DNA of 64,000 nt from Flavobacterium sp. W4I14 (GCA_030817875.1 JAUSZU010000001.1:2294001-2358000); one strand, 5' to 3'; shown: positions 7,635-17,203, counted from the stretch's first letter. Made by a program: numbers and translations. Notes: generated by a model from the sequence alone, not told the origin.

Positions 7635-10013
7635 TCAATTCAAATACACGTAAGTAATCCCATCCCCGCCTCTATCAGCATGTTCATCTTCCATCCTATT
7701 TACCTGACTATATTTACGCAGGTATTCTCTGATCATTTTACGCAAAATGCCATCACCTTTACCGTGGATCAGTTTAATGGATGGAAAGCCGAGCATAATG
7801 GCTTTATCTAAATATTTCTCTACTTCAAAGAGGGCATCTTCTGTGCGTTTTCCACGAAGATCAAGTTCGGCCCTAAAGCCCGATACAGCATCATTCATCC
7901 GCCCTGCAAAAGAATTTGCACTGCTTTGGATTACTTTTTTAGCTTCACGGTTACTCACCTTTTGAACGCGGTTCTTTTTAACATTCGATCGTAAATCGCC
8001 AATAGCCAAAACCAGTTCATTGCGGTTAATTTCTAGAACCTGCCCAATGGTTTCACTATCTGTAAATTTAACTAAATCACCGATTTCAATTTCACCACCA
8101 ACAACTACCTCTACTGGTTTAGGGCGCTCTTTCGGAACAGTATTTTTAACCAGCTCTTTTTGCAGATTCTGGCGGAGTTCTTTAGTTATTTCCTTATCAG
8201 CTTGCTTTTCCTTAATCTCAGCAATGGTATTTTCAACCAGTTTATTGGCATTTTTAATAATATTCTGCGCCTCTTGTTTCGCCTCTTTAATCAATACTTT
8301 TCTGTTTTCCTCTAAAAAGCTTTTCAACTTTTCATTTTCTGCAACCAGATTTTTAGCTTTATTCTGCTGATTGGCTAAACTTACCTTGGCATCGTAAACA
8401 TTTTTCTTTTCGCGCTCCAGATCAACAAGCATGGTATCTACGCGGTTCTGATTAGATCCCGTTTTTTCTTTAGCCAGCTGGATCACCTCTCTTGGCAAAC
8501 CAATATTCTGAGCGATTTCGAATGCATAAGAACTACCAGGTTTACCCATTTCTAAAATGTAGAGCGGTTTCATTTTGGCATTATCGAAAAGCATTGATGC
8601 ATTTTCCAGGCCAGGTGTATTACCTGCAAAAAGCTTTAAATTAGAATAATGGGTAGTAATTACCCCTCTCACCTTTTTATTGTTCAACACCTCCAAAACA
8701 GCTTCAGCCATTGGTCCCCCAAACTGCGGATCGGTTCCGGTACCAAACTCATCAATCAGCACCATCGTTTTTGGCGAAGCATGCTCTACAAAATAGCGCA
8801 TCTTTTTCAGGTGTGCGCTATAGGTACTCAAATCACTTTCTATCGATTGATCATCGCCGATATCGGCAAAAATATTTTCAAAAATACCCACTTCACTATT
8901 CGCATCAACCGGAATTAATAAACCTGTTTGCAACATAATCTGCAAAAGGCCAACGGTTTTCATACAAACCGATTTACCACCAGCATTTGGTCCAGATACC
9001 AATACCACCCGGGTTTCGGCATCTATATGGATATTTAAAGGCGTAACGGTTTTCTTTTCGGCGGCAAATGAGATCGATAACAAAGGGTGCCTTGCATTAA
9101 TCAGCTTGGTTTTAGGCTCTTTTAACAAACCTGGCATTTCCGCTTCAATATCCATCGCAAATAAAGCCTTTGCACGAACAAAATCCAGTTTAGTAAGGAA
9201 ACCATGGTAAGAAAGCAATAATGGCGAATATGGCCGTAAATCGTCCGTTAAGGCAATTAAAATCTTAATAATTTCACGGCGTTTGTCAAATTCTAAATCG
9301 CGAAGCTTATTATTTAGGGTAAATACTTCTTCAGGTTCAATATAAACTGTCTGCCCTGTTGCCGATTCATCGTGTACAAAGCCTTTGAGTTTACGCTTGT
9401 TCTCAGCCAAAACCGGAATACACATTCTACCATCACGAATGGTTAAACTACCATCGGCAACCCAGTTATTGGCAATAGCCTGCTTGTAGATCGAATCCAT
9501 GCGTTTACGCACATCTTGTTCAGCTTTCGAAATGGCAGAGGTAATCTCCTGCAGCTCCTTTGATGCATTGGGTTTAATCTTTCCTTTAGCATCTATAACG
9601 GTTTCTATCTTACGAAGGATCGTTTTTTCGATCGGCAGATGCTCAAATAAAGCTTCTAATGTAGGGTATACTTCAGCGCGTTCTTCGAAAAAACGGAGTA
9701 CCGAGAAAACAGTATGCAATGAAGTATATACCTGAAACCACTCATCTTCTAATAGATAAGTGCCTTCAACCCTGATTTTTTCAACCAGCGACTTAATATC
9801 AAAAAAGGTATTAATCTGTAGTGGTTCCTGATTTTGCAGGATACTCTTAAACTCGTTTGTTTGACGTAAAAACTTATCAATCTGATCAAAACGGTTCATC
9901 ACCTGCATCTTCTCTACCATTGTTTGCCCCATCGGACTTAAACAATGTTTGCTAATCAGTTGCCTGATCTCAACAAAACCTAAACGTTCTAAACAGTTTT
10001 CGGGATATAACAT
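7635..10013 (-). CDS. mutS2: MutS2-family ATPase with Smr nuclease domain
   Basis: About 792 aa from the chosen start MLYPENCLERLGF, which is conserved in the family and lies one base after the upstream stop (an ATG four codons earlier would overlap the neighbour by 11 bp). Order: N-terminal core, MutS-type ATPase with Walker A GPNAGGKSVCMKT (about residue 340-350) and Walker B VLIDEFGTGTDP, a long Lys/Glu coiled coil, a KOW-like region, and a C-terminal Smr domain (ELDLRGKRTEDAL and HGKGDGILR). MutS2 acts on branched DNA and, in some bacteria, splits collided ribosomes. It is co-transcribed with the DUF4296 lipoprotein gene. Confidence 0.95.
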   Translation of the reverse strand: MLYPENCLERLGFVEIRQLISKHCLSPMGQTMVEKMQVMNRFDQIDKFLRQTNEFKSILQNQEPLQINTFFDIKSLVEKIRVEGTYLLEDEWFQVYTSLHTVFSVLRFFEERAEVYPTLEALFEHLPIEKTILRKIETVIDAKGKIKPNASKELQEITSAISKAEQDVRKRMDSIYKQAIANNWVADGSLTIRDGRMCIPVLAENKRKLKGFVHDESATGQTVYIEPEEVFTLNNKLRDLEFDKRREIIKILIALTDDLRPYSPLLLSYHGFLTKLDFVRAKALFAMDIEAEMPGLLKEPKTKLINARHPLLSISFAAEKKTVTPLNIHIDAETRVVLVSGPNAGGKSVCMKTVGLLQIMLQTGLLIPVDANSEVGIFENIFADIGDDQSIESDLSTYSAHLKKMRYFVEHASPKTMVLIDEFGTGTDPQFGGPMAEAVLEVLNNKKVRGVITTHYSNLKLFAGNTPGLENASMLFDNAKMKPLYILEMGKPGSSYAFEIAQNIGLPREVIQLAKEKTGSNQNRVDTMLVDLEREKKNVYDAKVSLANQQNKAKNLVAENEKLKSFLEENRKVLIKEAKQEAQNIIKNANKLVENTIAEIKEKQADKEITKELRQNLQKELVKNTVPKERPKPVEVVVGGEIEIGDLVKFTDSETIGQVLEINRNELVLAIGDLRSNVKKNRVQKVSNREAKKVIQSSANSFAGRMNDAVSGFRAELDLRGKRTEDALFEVEKYLDKAIMLGFPSIKLIHGKGDGILRKMIREYLRKYSQVNRMEDEHADRGGDGITYVYLN

Positions 10014-10014
10014 A

Positions 10015-10572
10015 TTATTGTACAATAGCCGGACTTGGAACTACTTCCGATACCCCAGCTTTTTTTATATTAATTAATGAATCGGCCTGTTTTTTCTTCT
10101 TTGCAATTTCAGCAACTGCTTTCACCTTCGATAAAGAATCTGATTTCATTTTTTTTCTGATTGCAAGAGAATCGGCCTTAAATTTCTTTGCTATCACTAA
10201 AGAGTCGGCTTTAAATGCCTTTTTCTTTATTATCAGATCAGCTAATGCTGTTCCTTTTTTTTGCTTGGCTAACAATTTTTGTATGTTTTTATACATCGCC
10301 TCTAATTCCTTAGGGTTGGTATTATACCAAATTAAACTCCTGTTATATTCGGCAGAATCTGTACCAAATTTTTTGTAGATCCCTTTATAATAAGCAGCTG
10401 CCACCTTCTTCGCTGAATCTACTATATAAATGCTTGAAAGGTAGCCATCAACAATGTGCATATCGTATAAAATCTTTTCCATTTTATCAGGTTTAATAAT
10501 GCCATCAGGTATACCAGGTTTGCAACCAAACCATAATATAGCTGTCATTAAAACCCATATTAATCTCTTCAT
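10015..10572 (-). CDS. DUF4296 lipoprotein
   Basis: 185 aa from the start MKRLIWVLM at 10572. That start gives a proper lipoprotein signal with lipobox Cys 17 (LWFGCKPGIP); a longer reading frame back to 10629 would put 19 residues before it. The segment DKMEKILYDMHIVDGY and the IYKKFGTDSAEYNRSL region match DUF4296, a Bacteroidota family of unknown function. After about residue 110 the protein becomes a Lys/Ala/Asp/Ser-rich repetitive tail (KADSLVIAKKFKADSLAI), probably helical. It is the first gene of a pair with mutS2. Confidence 0.8.
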   Translation of the reverse strand: MKRLIWVLMTAILWFGCKPGIPDGIIKPDKMEKILYDMHIVDGYLSSIYIVDSAKKVAAAYYKGIYKKFGTDSAEYNRSLIWYNTNPKELEAMYKNIQKLLAKQKKGTALADLIIKKKAFKADSLVIAKKFKADSLAIRKKMKSDSLSKVKAVAEIAKKKKQADSLINIKKAGVSEVVPSPAIVQ

Positions 10573-10641
10573 GCTTAATTTAAATATTATTTTTTGCCCA
10601 AATTGCGGCAAGGTTATTAATTTTACCAAAAATAGTTATAA

Positions 10642-11343
10642 ATGAGCATAGCTGATAATCTTAAACAATATAAAAGCGAAGTTGAATCAGGCGGGGTAAA
10701 ACTAATTGCCGTTTCAAAAACACAACCGGTAGAATCAATTTTAGAAGCCTACAGCGCCGGACAGCGCATTTTTGGAGAAAACCATGTACAAGAAATGGTA
10801 GATAAACAGGCGCAACTTCCAAACGATATCGAATGGCATCTTATTGGCCATTTACAAAGTAATAAGGTAAAATACATTGCCCCTTTTGTAAAACTTATTC
10901 ATGGGGTAGACAGTTTGAAACTACTACAGGAAATCAATAAACAAGCGGCAAAAAACAAACGCGTAATTGACTGCTTATTACAGGTTTACATTGCAGATGA
11001 AGATACTAAATTCGGACTTGGTTTTGATGAAGTAATCGAATTACTACGTGCCGAAGAGTTAGCGGAATTGAAAAATATCCGTATTGTGGGTTTAATGGGC
11101 ATTGCCACTAATACCAAGAACGAAAAACAGATCACGATCGAGTTTCACGAACTAAAAGTATTTTTTGATGGCATTAAAGTGAGTTTTTTCCGTAAAGACG
11201 ATGCTTTTAAGGAAATATCGACCGGAATGAGTGCAGATTATAAAATCGCAATTGAAGAAGGAAGTACAATGGTACGCATTGGTAGCAGTATTTTCGGAAA
11301 AAGGGTGATTAAACATTTCAAAAACGATATTACGACCAACTAA
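10642..11343 (+). CDS. YggS/PROSC-family PLP homeostasis protein
   Basis: 233 aa. It has the family core: KLIAVSKTQPVESI with the PLP-binding Lys, FGENHVQEMVDK, WHLIGHLQSNKVK, and the C-terminal STGMSADYKIAIEEGSTMVRIGSSIFG phosphate-binding block. It carries PLP without enzymatic activity and keeps free PLP in balance. It leads a tight operon: the next gene starts one base after its stop. Confidence 0.93.
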   Translation: MSIADNLKQYKSEVESGGVKLIAVSKTQPVESILEAYSAGQRIFGENHVQEMVDKQAQLPNDIEWHLIGHLQSNKVKYIAPFVKLIHGVDSLKLLQEINKQAAKNKRVIDCLLQVYIADEDTKFGLGFDEVIELLRAEELAELKNIRIVGLMGIATNTKNEKQITIEFHELKVFFDGIKVSFFRKDDAFKEISTGMSADYKIAIEEGSTMVRIGSSIFGKRVIKHFKNDITTN

Positions 11344-11344
11344 T

Positions 11345-11812
11345 ATGGATTTTAACATCAGATTTGCGACTGCCGAAGATTGTCCAAGAATATTGGAATT
11401 AATTAATGAGCTCGCCATTTATGAGCGTGCCCCTGAAGAAGTAACGGTTACTTTAGATCACTTTATCGATGCTGGTTTTGGCAAAGCCCCGGTATGGAAA
11501 GCTTACGTAGCCGAAGTAAATAATATAATTGTGGGCTTCGCATTATACTATACACGCTACTCTACATGGAAAGGATGCAGGTTATATCTCGAAGATTTTA
11601 TCGTAACAGAAGAATTTAGAGGAAAAGGTCTGGGTAAAGTATTATTCGAAAAAGTGATAGAAGAGGCTAAAAATGGCAATTATAGCGGCATGGTTTGGCA
11701 GGTATTAGACTGGAACGAGCCGGCAATAAACTTCTACAATAAATATAAAGCACATTTAGAAAGTGGCTGGTTAAACGCAGCTTTCTCAAAAGAACAAATC
11801 AAGGCATTTTAA
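11345..11812 (+). CDS. GNAT-family N-acetyltransferase
   Basis: 155 aa. N-terminal IRFATAEDCPRILELI, then VGFALYYTRYSTWKG and the acetyl-CoA motif EFRGKGLGKVLFEKV, ending with WQVLDWNEPAINFYNKY. This arrangement resembles the diamine (spermidine/spermine) N1-acetyltransferase branch of GNATs. It sits between the yggS-like and aspartate kinase genes, with single-base gaps on both sides, so all three are on one mRNA. The real acceptor is not known. Confidence 0.85.
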   Translation: MDFNIRFATAEDCPRILELINELAIYERAPEEVTVTLDHFIDAGFGKAPVWKAYVAEVNNIIVGFALYYTRYSTWKGCRLYLEDFIVTEEFRGKGLGKVLFEKVIEEAKNGNYSGMVWQVLDWNEPAINFYNKYKAHLESGWLNAAFSKEQIKAF

Positions 11813-11813
11813 T

Positions 11814-13082
11814 ATGGATATTTTTAAGTTTGGTGGTGCTTCGGTAAAAGATGCGGATGGAGTAAAAAACCTGGCCAATATTGTCCGCGATTACAAAAAA
11901 GGAAATTTACTGATTGTGATTTCGGCGATGGGTAAGATTACTGATAAACTGGAAAAGTTAACGCAGGCATTCTTATCACAAAGTGATGAAGCGCATGCAA
12001 TTTTTGATGAGATTAAACATTTCCATTTCAGCATTATAGATGAGCTCTTTCAAGGTAAAACAAATCCGGTTTATGATGATGTGGCTAACACATTTGTTGA
12101 AATTGACTGGCTGATTGAAGATGAACCAGATAACAACCCTGATTATATTTACGACCAGATTGTATCTATAGGAGAAGTGGTTTCTACAAAAATTGTGGCA
12201 GCCTGGTTAAACGAAACAGGTAATAAAGCCCTTTGGGTAGATGCTCGAAACTATATCCAGACTGACAATACCTACCGCGAAGGAAAAGTAGATTGGGCAA
12301 AAACCAATCAGATTATACAAAAGGACTTATTACCACTCTTAACCGACAACATTATTGTAACACAAGGATTTATTGGCGGCACCAGCGAAAACTACACTAC
12401 AACTTTAGGCAGGGAAGGTTCTGATTATTCGGCAGCCATATTTGCTTCCTGCTTAGATGCTGCTGCACTAACCATCTGGAAGGATGTTCCCGGGGTATTA
12501 AATGCAGATCCGAAATGGTTTGACGAAACAGAAAAAATTGCCCAGCTTTCTTATCACGATGCGATAGAGCTTACTTATTATGGCGCAACGGTAATCCATC
12601 CAAAAACAATAAAACCACTTCAAAATAAAGGGATTCCGCTTTTTGTAAGGTCATTTATCCAACCAGAAGGCCCAGGAACAGCAATTACCAAAGAAAACAA
12701 CCCATTGCCTATCCCCTCGTTTATTTTTAAGGTTAACCAGGCGTTGATTTCTATTTTTCCAAAGGATTATTCTTTTATTATAGAAGAAAATCTGAGCAAT
12801 ATTTTTGAGCTTTTCCATACACACCGGATCAAAATCAATACCATGCTTAACTCTGCTATCAGCTTTTCGGTAAGCGTTGATGATCATCCTACTCAAATTG
12901 AAAAACTGATCAGGGATCTCTCGCAAGAATTTACTGTAAAATACAATAAGGGCTTAGAATTGGTAACTATACGCTATTATAACCAACAAACTATTGATCG
13001 TGTAACGGTTGATAAGGATATTTTATTGGAAGTTAAAAGCCGTCATACCTGCCAGATGGTGATGAAGAATCGAACCGTATAA
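11814..13082 (+). CDS. lysC: Aspartate kinase
   Basis: 422 aa. The KFGGASVKDADGVKNL N-terminus, the GFIGGTSENYTTTLGREGSDYSA block and WKDVPGVLNADP are the aspartokinase nucleotide/aspartate site. The last 120 residues hold a divergent ACT region (SISFSVSVDDHP). It is monofunctional; no homoserine dehydrogenase is attached. It catalyses the first step toward lysine, threonine and methionine. Some Bacteroidota carry several aspartokinases, so this may not be the only one. Confidence 0.9.
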   Translation: MDIFKFGGASVKDADGVKNLANIVRDYKKGNLLIVISAMGKITDKLEKLTQAFLSQSDEAHAIFDEIKHFHFSIIDELFQGKTNPVYDDVANTFVEIDWLIEDEPDNNPDYIYDQIVSIGEVVSTKIVAAWLNETGNKALWVDARNYIQTDNTYREGKVDWAKTNQIIQKDLLPLLTDNIIVTQGFIGGTSENYTTTLGREGSDYSAAIFASCLDAAALTIWKDVPGVLNADPKWFDETEKIAQLSYHDAIELTYYGATVIHPKTIKPLQNKGIPLFVRSFIQPEGPGTAITKENNPLPIPSFIFKVNQALISIFPKDYSFIIEENLSNIFELFHTHRIKINTMLNSAISFSVSVDDHPTQIEKLIRDLSQEFTVKYNKGLELVTIRYYNQQTIDRVTVDKDILLEVKSRHTCQMVMKNRTV

Positions 13083-13109
13083 ATTTGGTCATTGAATATT
13101 AACTGCGTT

Positions 13110-13206
13110 CGTCATTTCGACCGCAGTGCTCCAAAGGAACTCCTTCGGAGGAGAAACCTATCTAAATGAGATTTCTCCATTTTGTTGCGCTCCAGTCGAA
13201 ATGACG
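13110..13206. repeat. Dispersed intergenic repeat, copy 3 (97 bp, perfect 12-bp TIRs)
   Basis: CGTCATTTCGAC at 13110-13121 and its exact complement GTCGAAATGACG at 13195-13206. The interior contains CCAAAGGAACTCCTTCGGAG, which reappears in reverse orientation in the copy at 30264. Confidence 0.75.
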
Positions 13207-13234
13207 GCCTCTTTTGAAATGACATAACTAAAAA

Positions 13235-14422
13235 ATGAACAATAAACTTTTAGCCAAAGCCGTACAAGACTATATCAACGCAAATTTAAATGCTGATGTA
13301 AATCAGATTGCTTTAGCAAAAAGTCCGTTCGAGGGTATTACTGCAGCCGAACTGGCCACACAAATTACCGCAAAAAAGAAATCAGAAAAGAAATTACCCA
13401 CCTGGTTTAATACTCAAGATATTTATTATCCCCCTGTATTATCCATCGAGCAAACTTCTTCTGAAATTACTGCTAAATACAAATCGAAACTAGCCAAAGG
13501 CAACACTTTAATTGATATTACCGGAGGTTTCGGGATTGATAGCTACTACTTTTCCAAAAAGGTAAAAGCCGTTACACATTGTGAAATTAACCCTGAGCTA
13601 TCTGTAATAGCCCAACATAATGCACAGGCATTACATGCAACAAATATCGAATTTAAAGCAGAAGACGGAATTGCTTACCTCCAGGCTAGTGATGCATCAT
13701 TTGATACCATTTATGTAGATCCTGCCCGAAGAGCCGAAAAGGGCAAAGTTTTTATGCTAAAAGACTGTACACCCGACATTGCAAGTAACCTGGATGCCTT
13801 ATTAGAAAAATCTTCTAGAATAATTGTCAAAACTGCTCCTTTACTTGATATTTCAGCAGGATTATCAGAATTGAAACAAGTTAGCGAGATTCATATTGTG
13901 AGTGTAAAAAATGAGTGCAAAGAGCTTTTATGGATCATCGATAAAGATTACAATGGTGATACGAAAATTATAGCTGTAACCCTAAATAACGGGATTGAAA
14001 AAGATTTTTCCTTTTACAGATCAGTTTCAAATGGTTCAATTCAGTTTATTGATGATTTAAACGCTGGTGATTACTTGTACGAACCAGATGCTGCTTTACT
14101 AAAATCGGGTGCTTTTAATTTAATTGGCACCACTTACAATCTTTTAAAACTACATCCTCAAACACAGCTATTTAGTTCGGCTATGGTAAATAAAGATTTT
14201 CCTGGCAGGATATTTAAAATTGAAGCCGTACTCGCTACTGCTGCACTTAAGAAACAAGAAAATTTAAAAGGAAATGTGATTGTGCGGAACTATCCGGCAA
14301 AGCCTGAAGATTTGGTTAAGAAGTATAAAATAAAAGCAGATCAAAATCAGTTTTTAATTTTCACCAAGGTGTGCAATGGAGAAAACATCGTTATTAAAGC
14401 GTCAATCATTCAATACTATTAG
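13235..14422 (+). CDS. Class I SAM-dependent methyltransferase, PG_1098/THUMP-like family
   Basis: 395 aa. A central Rossmann methyltransferase has motif I LIDITGGFGIDSYYFSK and a motif IV-like TIYVDPARRAEKGKVFML. It is preceded by an all-alpha N-terminal region and followed by a C-terminal domain ending in FLIFTKVCNGENIVIKASI, as in the PG_1098-like family with a THUMP-like fold, which suggests an RNA substrate. It lies alone between two repeat-rich intergenic regions. Confidence 0.8.
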   Translation: MNNKLLAKAVQDYINANLNADVNQIALAKSPFEGITAAELATQITAKKKSEKKLPTWFNTQDIYYPPVLSIEQTSSEITAKYKSKLAKGNTLIDITGGFGIDSYYFSKKVKAVTHCEINPELSVIAQHNAQALHATNIEFKAEDGIAYLQASDASFDTIYVDPARRAEKGKVFMLKDCTPDIASNLDALLEKSSRIIVKTAPLLDISAGLSELKQVSEIHIVSVKNECKELLWIIDKDYNGDTKIIAVTLNNGIEKDFSFYRSVSNGSIQFIDDLNAGDYLYEPDAALLKSGAFNLIGTTYNLLKLHPQTQLFSSAMVNKDFPGRIFKIEAVLATAALKKQENLKGNVIVRNYPAKPEDLVKKYKIKADQNQFLIFTKVCNGENIVIKASIIQYY

Positions 14423-14424
14423 GT

Positions 14425-14829
14425 TGTCATTCGAGCATAGCGAAGAATCTTTTATCTATAAAAAACTTTAAACTAACAACAACTACTTTTTTGGGGAAGC
14501 AGGTTCAGAAGCATTTGGATTATTACAACCCCGTTCCCACTTCTGCCGGTGAAAAAAATCGGCAGTTGGCCCAAGATCAGGTTTAGCTGGCTTACATAGT
14601 GCAACTGTCTGAGGTAAAATAAACCCGACCGACAGCGTTATCCCGATTTAACATTTATTATTATTTGTACAGGATTTTAATCGGGATTAAGCAAAGGGCG
14701 GGACTATCGGAACCGATTGACACAGCAGTTGCTTTTCAAAAAACAAATTACTTCATGATCGGCAAAGGAAAAGAGTTATAGCACCCTTAACTATGATACT
14801 CAGATTCTTCATTGCATTCAGAATGACAG
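14425..14829. repeat. Non-coding 400-bp stretch bounded by TGTCATTC/GAATGACA
   Basis: Left end TGTCATTCGAGCATAGCGAA and right end ATTCAGAATGACA match the dispersed repeat family. Inside, an inverted repeat ATCCCGATT/AATCGGGAT spans about 14640-14688. No ORF with recognisable content was found. It may be a composite of two or more repeat copies. Confidence 0.45.
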
Positions 14830-14835
14830 AAACAC

Positions 14836-14863
14836 AAAAAGCCGCTCAATCGAGGGGCTTTTT
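14836..14863. terminator. Bidirectional terminator between the methyltransferase and cold-shock genes
   Basis: AAAAAGCC(g)CTC-aatc-GAG(g)GGCTTTTT gives a stem with A- and T-runs on both sides. It lies 33 bp past the stop of the minus-strand cold-shock gene. Confidence 0.75.
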
Positions 14864-14896
14864 GTAGTGATGAAGAAATAATCTTTATATTATTGC

Positions 14897-15094
14897 TTAA
14901 ACTTTCTTAACATTTACCGCCTGTAAACCTTTTCTGCCTTCAGCTACTTCAAATTCTACTGTGTCGTTTTCTTTCAAGCTTTCGATTCCACCTAAAACAT
15001 CTTTAAAATGTACAAATAAGTCTTTATTGTCTTCTTGTACAATAAATCCAAAGCCTTTTTGAGTGTTAAACCATTTAACTTTTCCGGTTGCCAT
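14897..15094 (-). CDS. Cold-shock domain protein (CspA family)
   Basis: 65 aa, typical length. GKVKWFNTQKGFGFIVQ contains RNP1 (KGFGFI) and DLFVHF is RNP2. It is a single-stranded nucleic-acid chaperone. The next minus-strand gene upstream ends at 15303, leaving about 200 bp of AT-rich sequence, enough for the long 5' leader common in csp genes. Confidence 0.95.
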   Translation of the reverse strand: MATGKVKWFNTQKGFGFIVQEDNKDLFVHFKDVLGGIESLKENDTVEFEVAEGRKGLQAVNVKKV

Positions 15095-15302
15095 AAAAAA
15101 ATAAAAAATTGTATAAAATAAATAAACCTTTTACGCCTTGATCAGCATTTCATTTAACCAATTGAGTATTAATATGAATAAAACAACCAGTTTAAGCGTT
15201 AATATTGAAACAAAACTACCAAATATAATAAATTACGAATATAATGCAAGCCATTTCTGGCCATTCAACAAGAATGTTGCGTTATTAAATAAAATTTTTG
15301 GA

Positions 15303-15938
15303 TTATTTATTTGGTTGAGGTGTAGTACGTAAATATGGTTTAATTACTTGATGTCCTTTAGGAAATTTAGCTGGAATATCTTCCGTTTTAATGCTGTTTA
15401 CCACAATTACATCTTCTCCATCTTTCCAATCGGCAGGCGTAGCCACACTATAATTGGCTGTAAGCTGTAAAGAATCAATCACACGTAACACTTCATTAAA
15501 ATTTCTTCCTGTTGATGCTGGATAAGTAATGATTAATTTCACCTTTTTATCAGGACTGATTACGAACAACGAGCGAACTGTTAAAGTTTCTGAAGCATTT
15601 GGGTGGATCATATCATAGAGATTTGCCACTGTTTTGTCCGGATCTGCAATAATCGGGAATTCGACAGAAGTATTTTGAGTTTCGTTAATATCATTAATCC
15701 ATCCTTTATGCGACTCGGCAGAATCAACGCTTAAAGCCAAAACCTTAACGTTTCTTTTTTCAAATTCGCCTTTTAAAGCCGCAGTTCTACCCAGTTCTGT
15801 AGTACAAACAGGGGTATAATCGGCAGGGTGAGAAAACAATACTCCCCAGCTATCGCCTAAATAATCGTAAAAATCTATTTCGCCAATGGATGTGTTGGCC
15901 TTGAAATTCGGTGCGGTATCGCCTAATCTTATACTCAT
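15303..15938 (-). CDS. Peroxiredoxin, 1-Cys (Prx6) type
   Basis: 211 aa. The active-site motif HPADYTPVCTTELGR carries the peroxidatic Cys, and the long C-terminal arm (YLRTTPQPNK) fits the Prx6 group. It reduces peroxides. It stands alone on the minus strand. Confidence 0.93.
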   Translation of the reverse strand: MSIRLGDTAPNFKANTSIGEIDFYDYLGDSWGVLFSHPADYTPVCTTELGRTAALKGEFEKRNVKVLALSVDSAESHKGWINDINETQNTSVEFPIIADPDKTVANLYDMIHPNASETLTVRSLFVISPDKKVKLIITYPASTGRNFNEVLRVIDSLQLTANYSVATPADWKDGEDVIVVNSIKTEDIPAKFPKGHQVIKPYLRTTPQPNK

Positions 15939-16042
15939 GATATTATTAATTTAATTTTGACTTAAACAAATCTAAACAATACTATACTAAATACATAGAT
16001 TTAATATTAATTTAAGACCCCTAAATTACAATTCCAATAAAA

Positions 16043-16071
16043 AAACCCTGAAGAATCTGTCTTCAGGGTTT
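16043..16071 (-). terminator. Terminator of the sigma/protease operon
   Basis: A perfect 12-bp stem AAACCCTGAAGA/TCTTCAGGGTTT with a 5-base loop. On the minus strand it is followed by a T-run, 32 bp after the protease stop. Confidence 0.85.
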
Positions 16072-16102
16072 AAGAATATTAATTTGTTTGGGGTGTTTGC
16101 GT

Positions 16103-17197
16103 TTAGTATGCTTTTATCATAAATACATAATCCTGTATTTTTTCGATCTGTTTGGTGCGTTTTAAACCAGACAGCAAGCTCTTCTTGTTGGCAGAAAGTT
16201 TATTTACGCCTAGTGAATCCTGGGGAATGGCCCTCATTGCTTCTAAAATATATTTTGATTTAATGGCAAAGGCTGCACCTTCAGTCTGATCTGGCTTACC
16301 ACTGATAATACCTACCAAATTTCCGTTATTATCTAAAACAGGACCACCGCTATTACCCGGGTTAACTGAAATGGCTACCTGATACTGAGTGGTATCCCCA
16401 ATAAAACCATTTTTAGAGCTCACATAACCTTCTCCAAGCACAGCATCATCTTTTGGATAACCCAATGTATATACAATTTCACCGATGTTACTTGTATTTC
16501 TTTTAATGGTATAAGGAATAGAAGATAAGTTACTGAAGTGTTTATCGTTTATTTTAAGAATTGCAATATCGTTCTGAGGATCTGTGTAAACTGACTTTAC
16601 CTTAAAGGATTCTCCTCTACTGTTTTGCACATATAAAGAATCAGCGCCGTTAATAATATGCAGGTTAGTTAAAATGTAGCCATTTGTAGAAATGGCAAAA
16701 CCAGTACCACCAAAACTATTCTGAGCATTTGGCTTGCCAGAAGTTGTATTATTATGCTTAATATTTCTGATTAAGCTATTTTGTGTTTTAATAGCATTAT
16801 TTACCTGATTGCTTAACTGCCTGTAACGCTCTGCCTGTTGAGTATTATGCTGAATAGAGTAAATAGAAACCAGAGAGAGTACAACAAAGGATGCTGCAAC
16901 TGCAATTGCAGATTTATGTTTGCGCCACAATTGAACCACGCGTGAAGGATGAGGCCTAAGTGTAGAAGCCAATGCCTCCACATCAATTTCTGAATGAATA
17001 TGATTTAACTGTTCCTTTAAGCGCAACTGCTCAGCAAATGTTCCCATAGATTCTAAAAAGAACTTATGCGAAACTACTTTATGATCTACTGTGGCATCAT
17101 TACGACGTAACTGTTCAAAAGCTTCAGTTTCCTGTGCATTAAGTTTACCTAAAAGGTAATCTTCAATAATTGCATCTAACTCCAAATCGTTTCTCAT
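16103..17197 (-). CDS. Probable anti-sigma factor fused to a periplasmic HtrA-like serine protease
   Basis: 364 aa. Residues 1-90 (IIEDYLLGKLNAQETEAFEQL onward) resemble the cytoplasmic N-terminus of Bacteroidota anti-sigma factors. One membrane helix follows at about 96-114, preceded by WRKHK, which predicts N-in/C-out topology. After a coiled stretch (120-150), residues 165-320 are a trypsin-like fold with the full triad: His180 (ILTNLHII), Asp210 (NDIAILKI) and Ser283 (NPGNSGGPV). No PDZ domain is seen. It is co-transcribed with the sigma factor six bases upstream. The protease call is firm. The anti-sigma role is inferred from the N-terminal pattern and the gene pairing. Confidence 0.75.
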   Translation of the reverse strand: MRNDLELDAIIEDYLLGKLNAQETEAFEQLRRNDATVDHKVVSHKFFLESMGTFAEQLRLKEQLNHIHSEIDVEALASTLRPHPSRVVQLWRKHKSAIAVAASFVVLSLVSIYSIQHNTQQAERYRQLSNQVNNAIKTQNSLIRNIKHNNTTSGKPNAQNSFGGTGFAISTNGYILTNLHIINGADSLYVQNSRGESFKVKSVYTDPQNDIAILKINDKHFSNLSSIPYTIKRNTSNIGEIVYTLGYPKDDAVLGEGYVSSKNGFIGDTTQYQVAISVNPGNSGGPVLDNNGNLVGIISGKPDQTEGAAFAIKSKYILEAMRAIPQDSLGVNKLSANKKSLLSGLKRTKQIEKIQDYVFMIKAY

Positions 17198-17203
17198 TTC
17201 AAA

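Noticed and set aside
8020..8370. Plus-strand ORF of 116 codons with Ser/Phe-rich product
   Set aside because: Antisense to the Lys/Glu coiled coil of MutS2; its composition is a shadow of that repeat.
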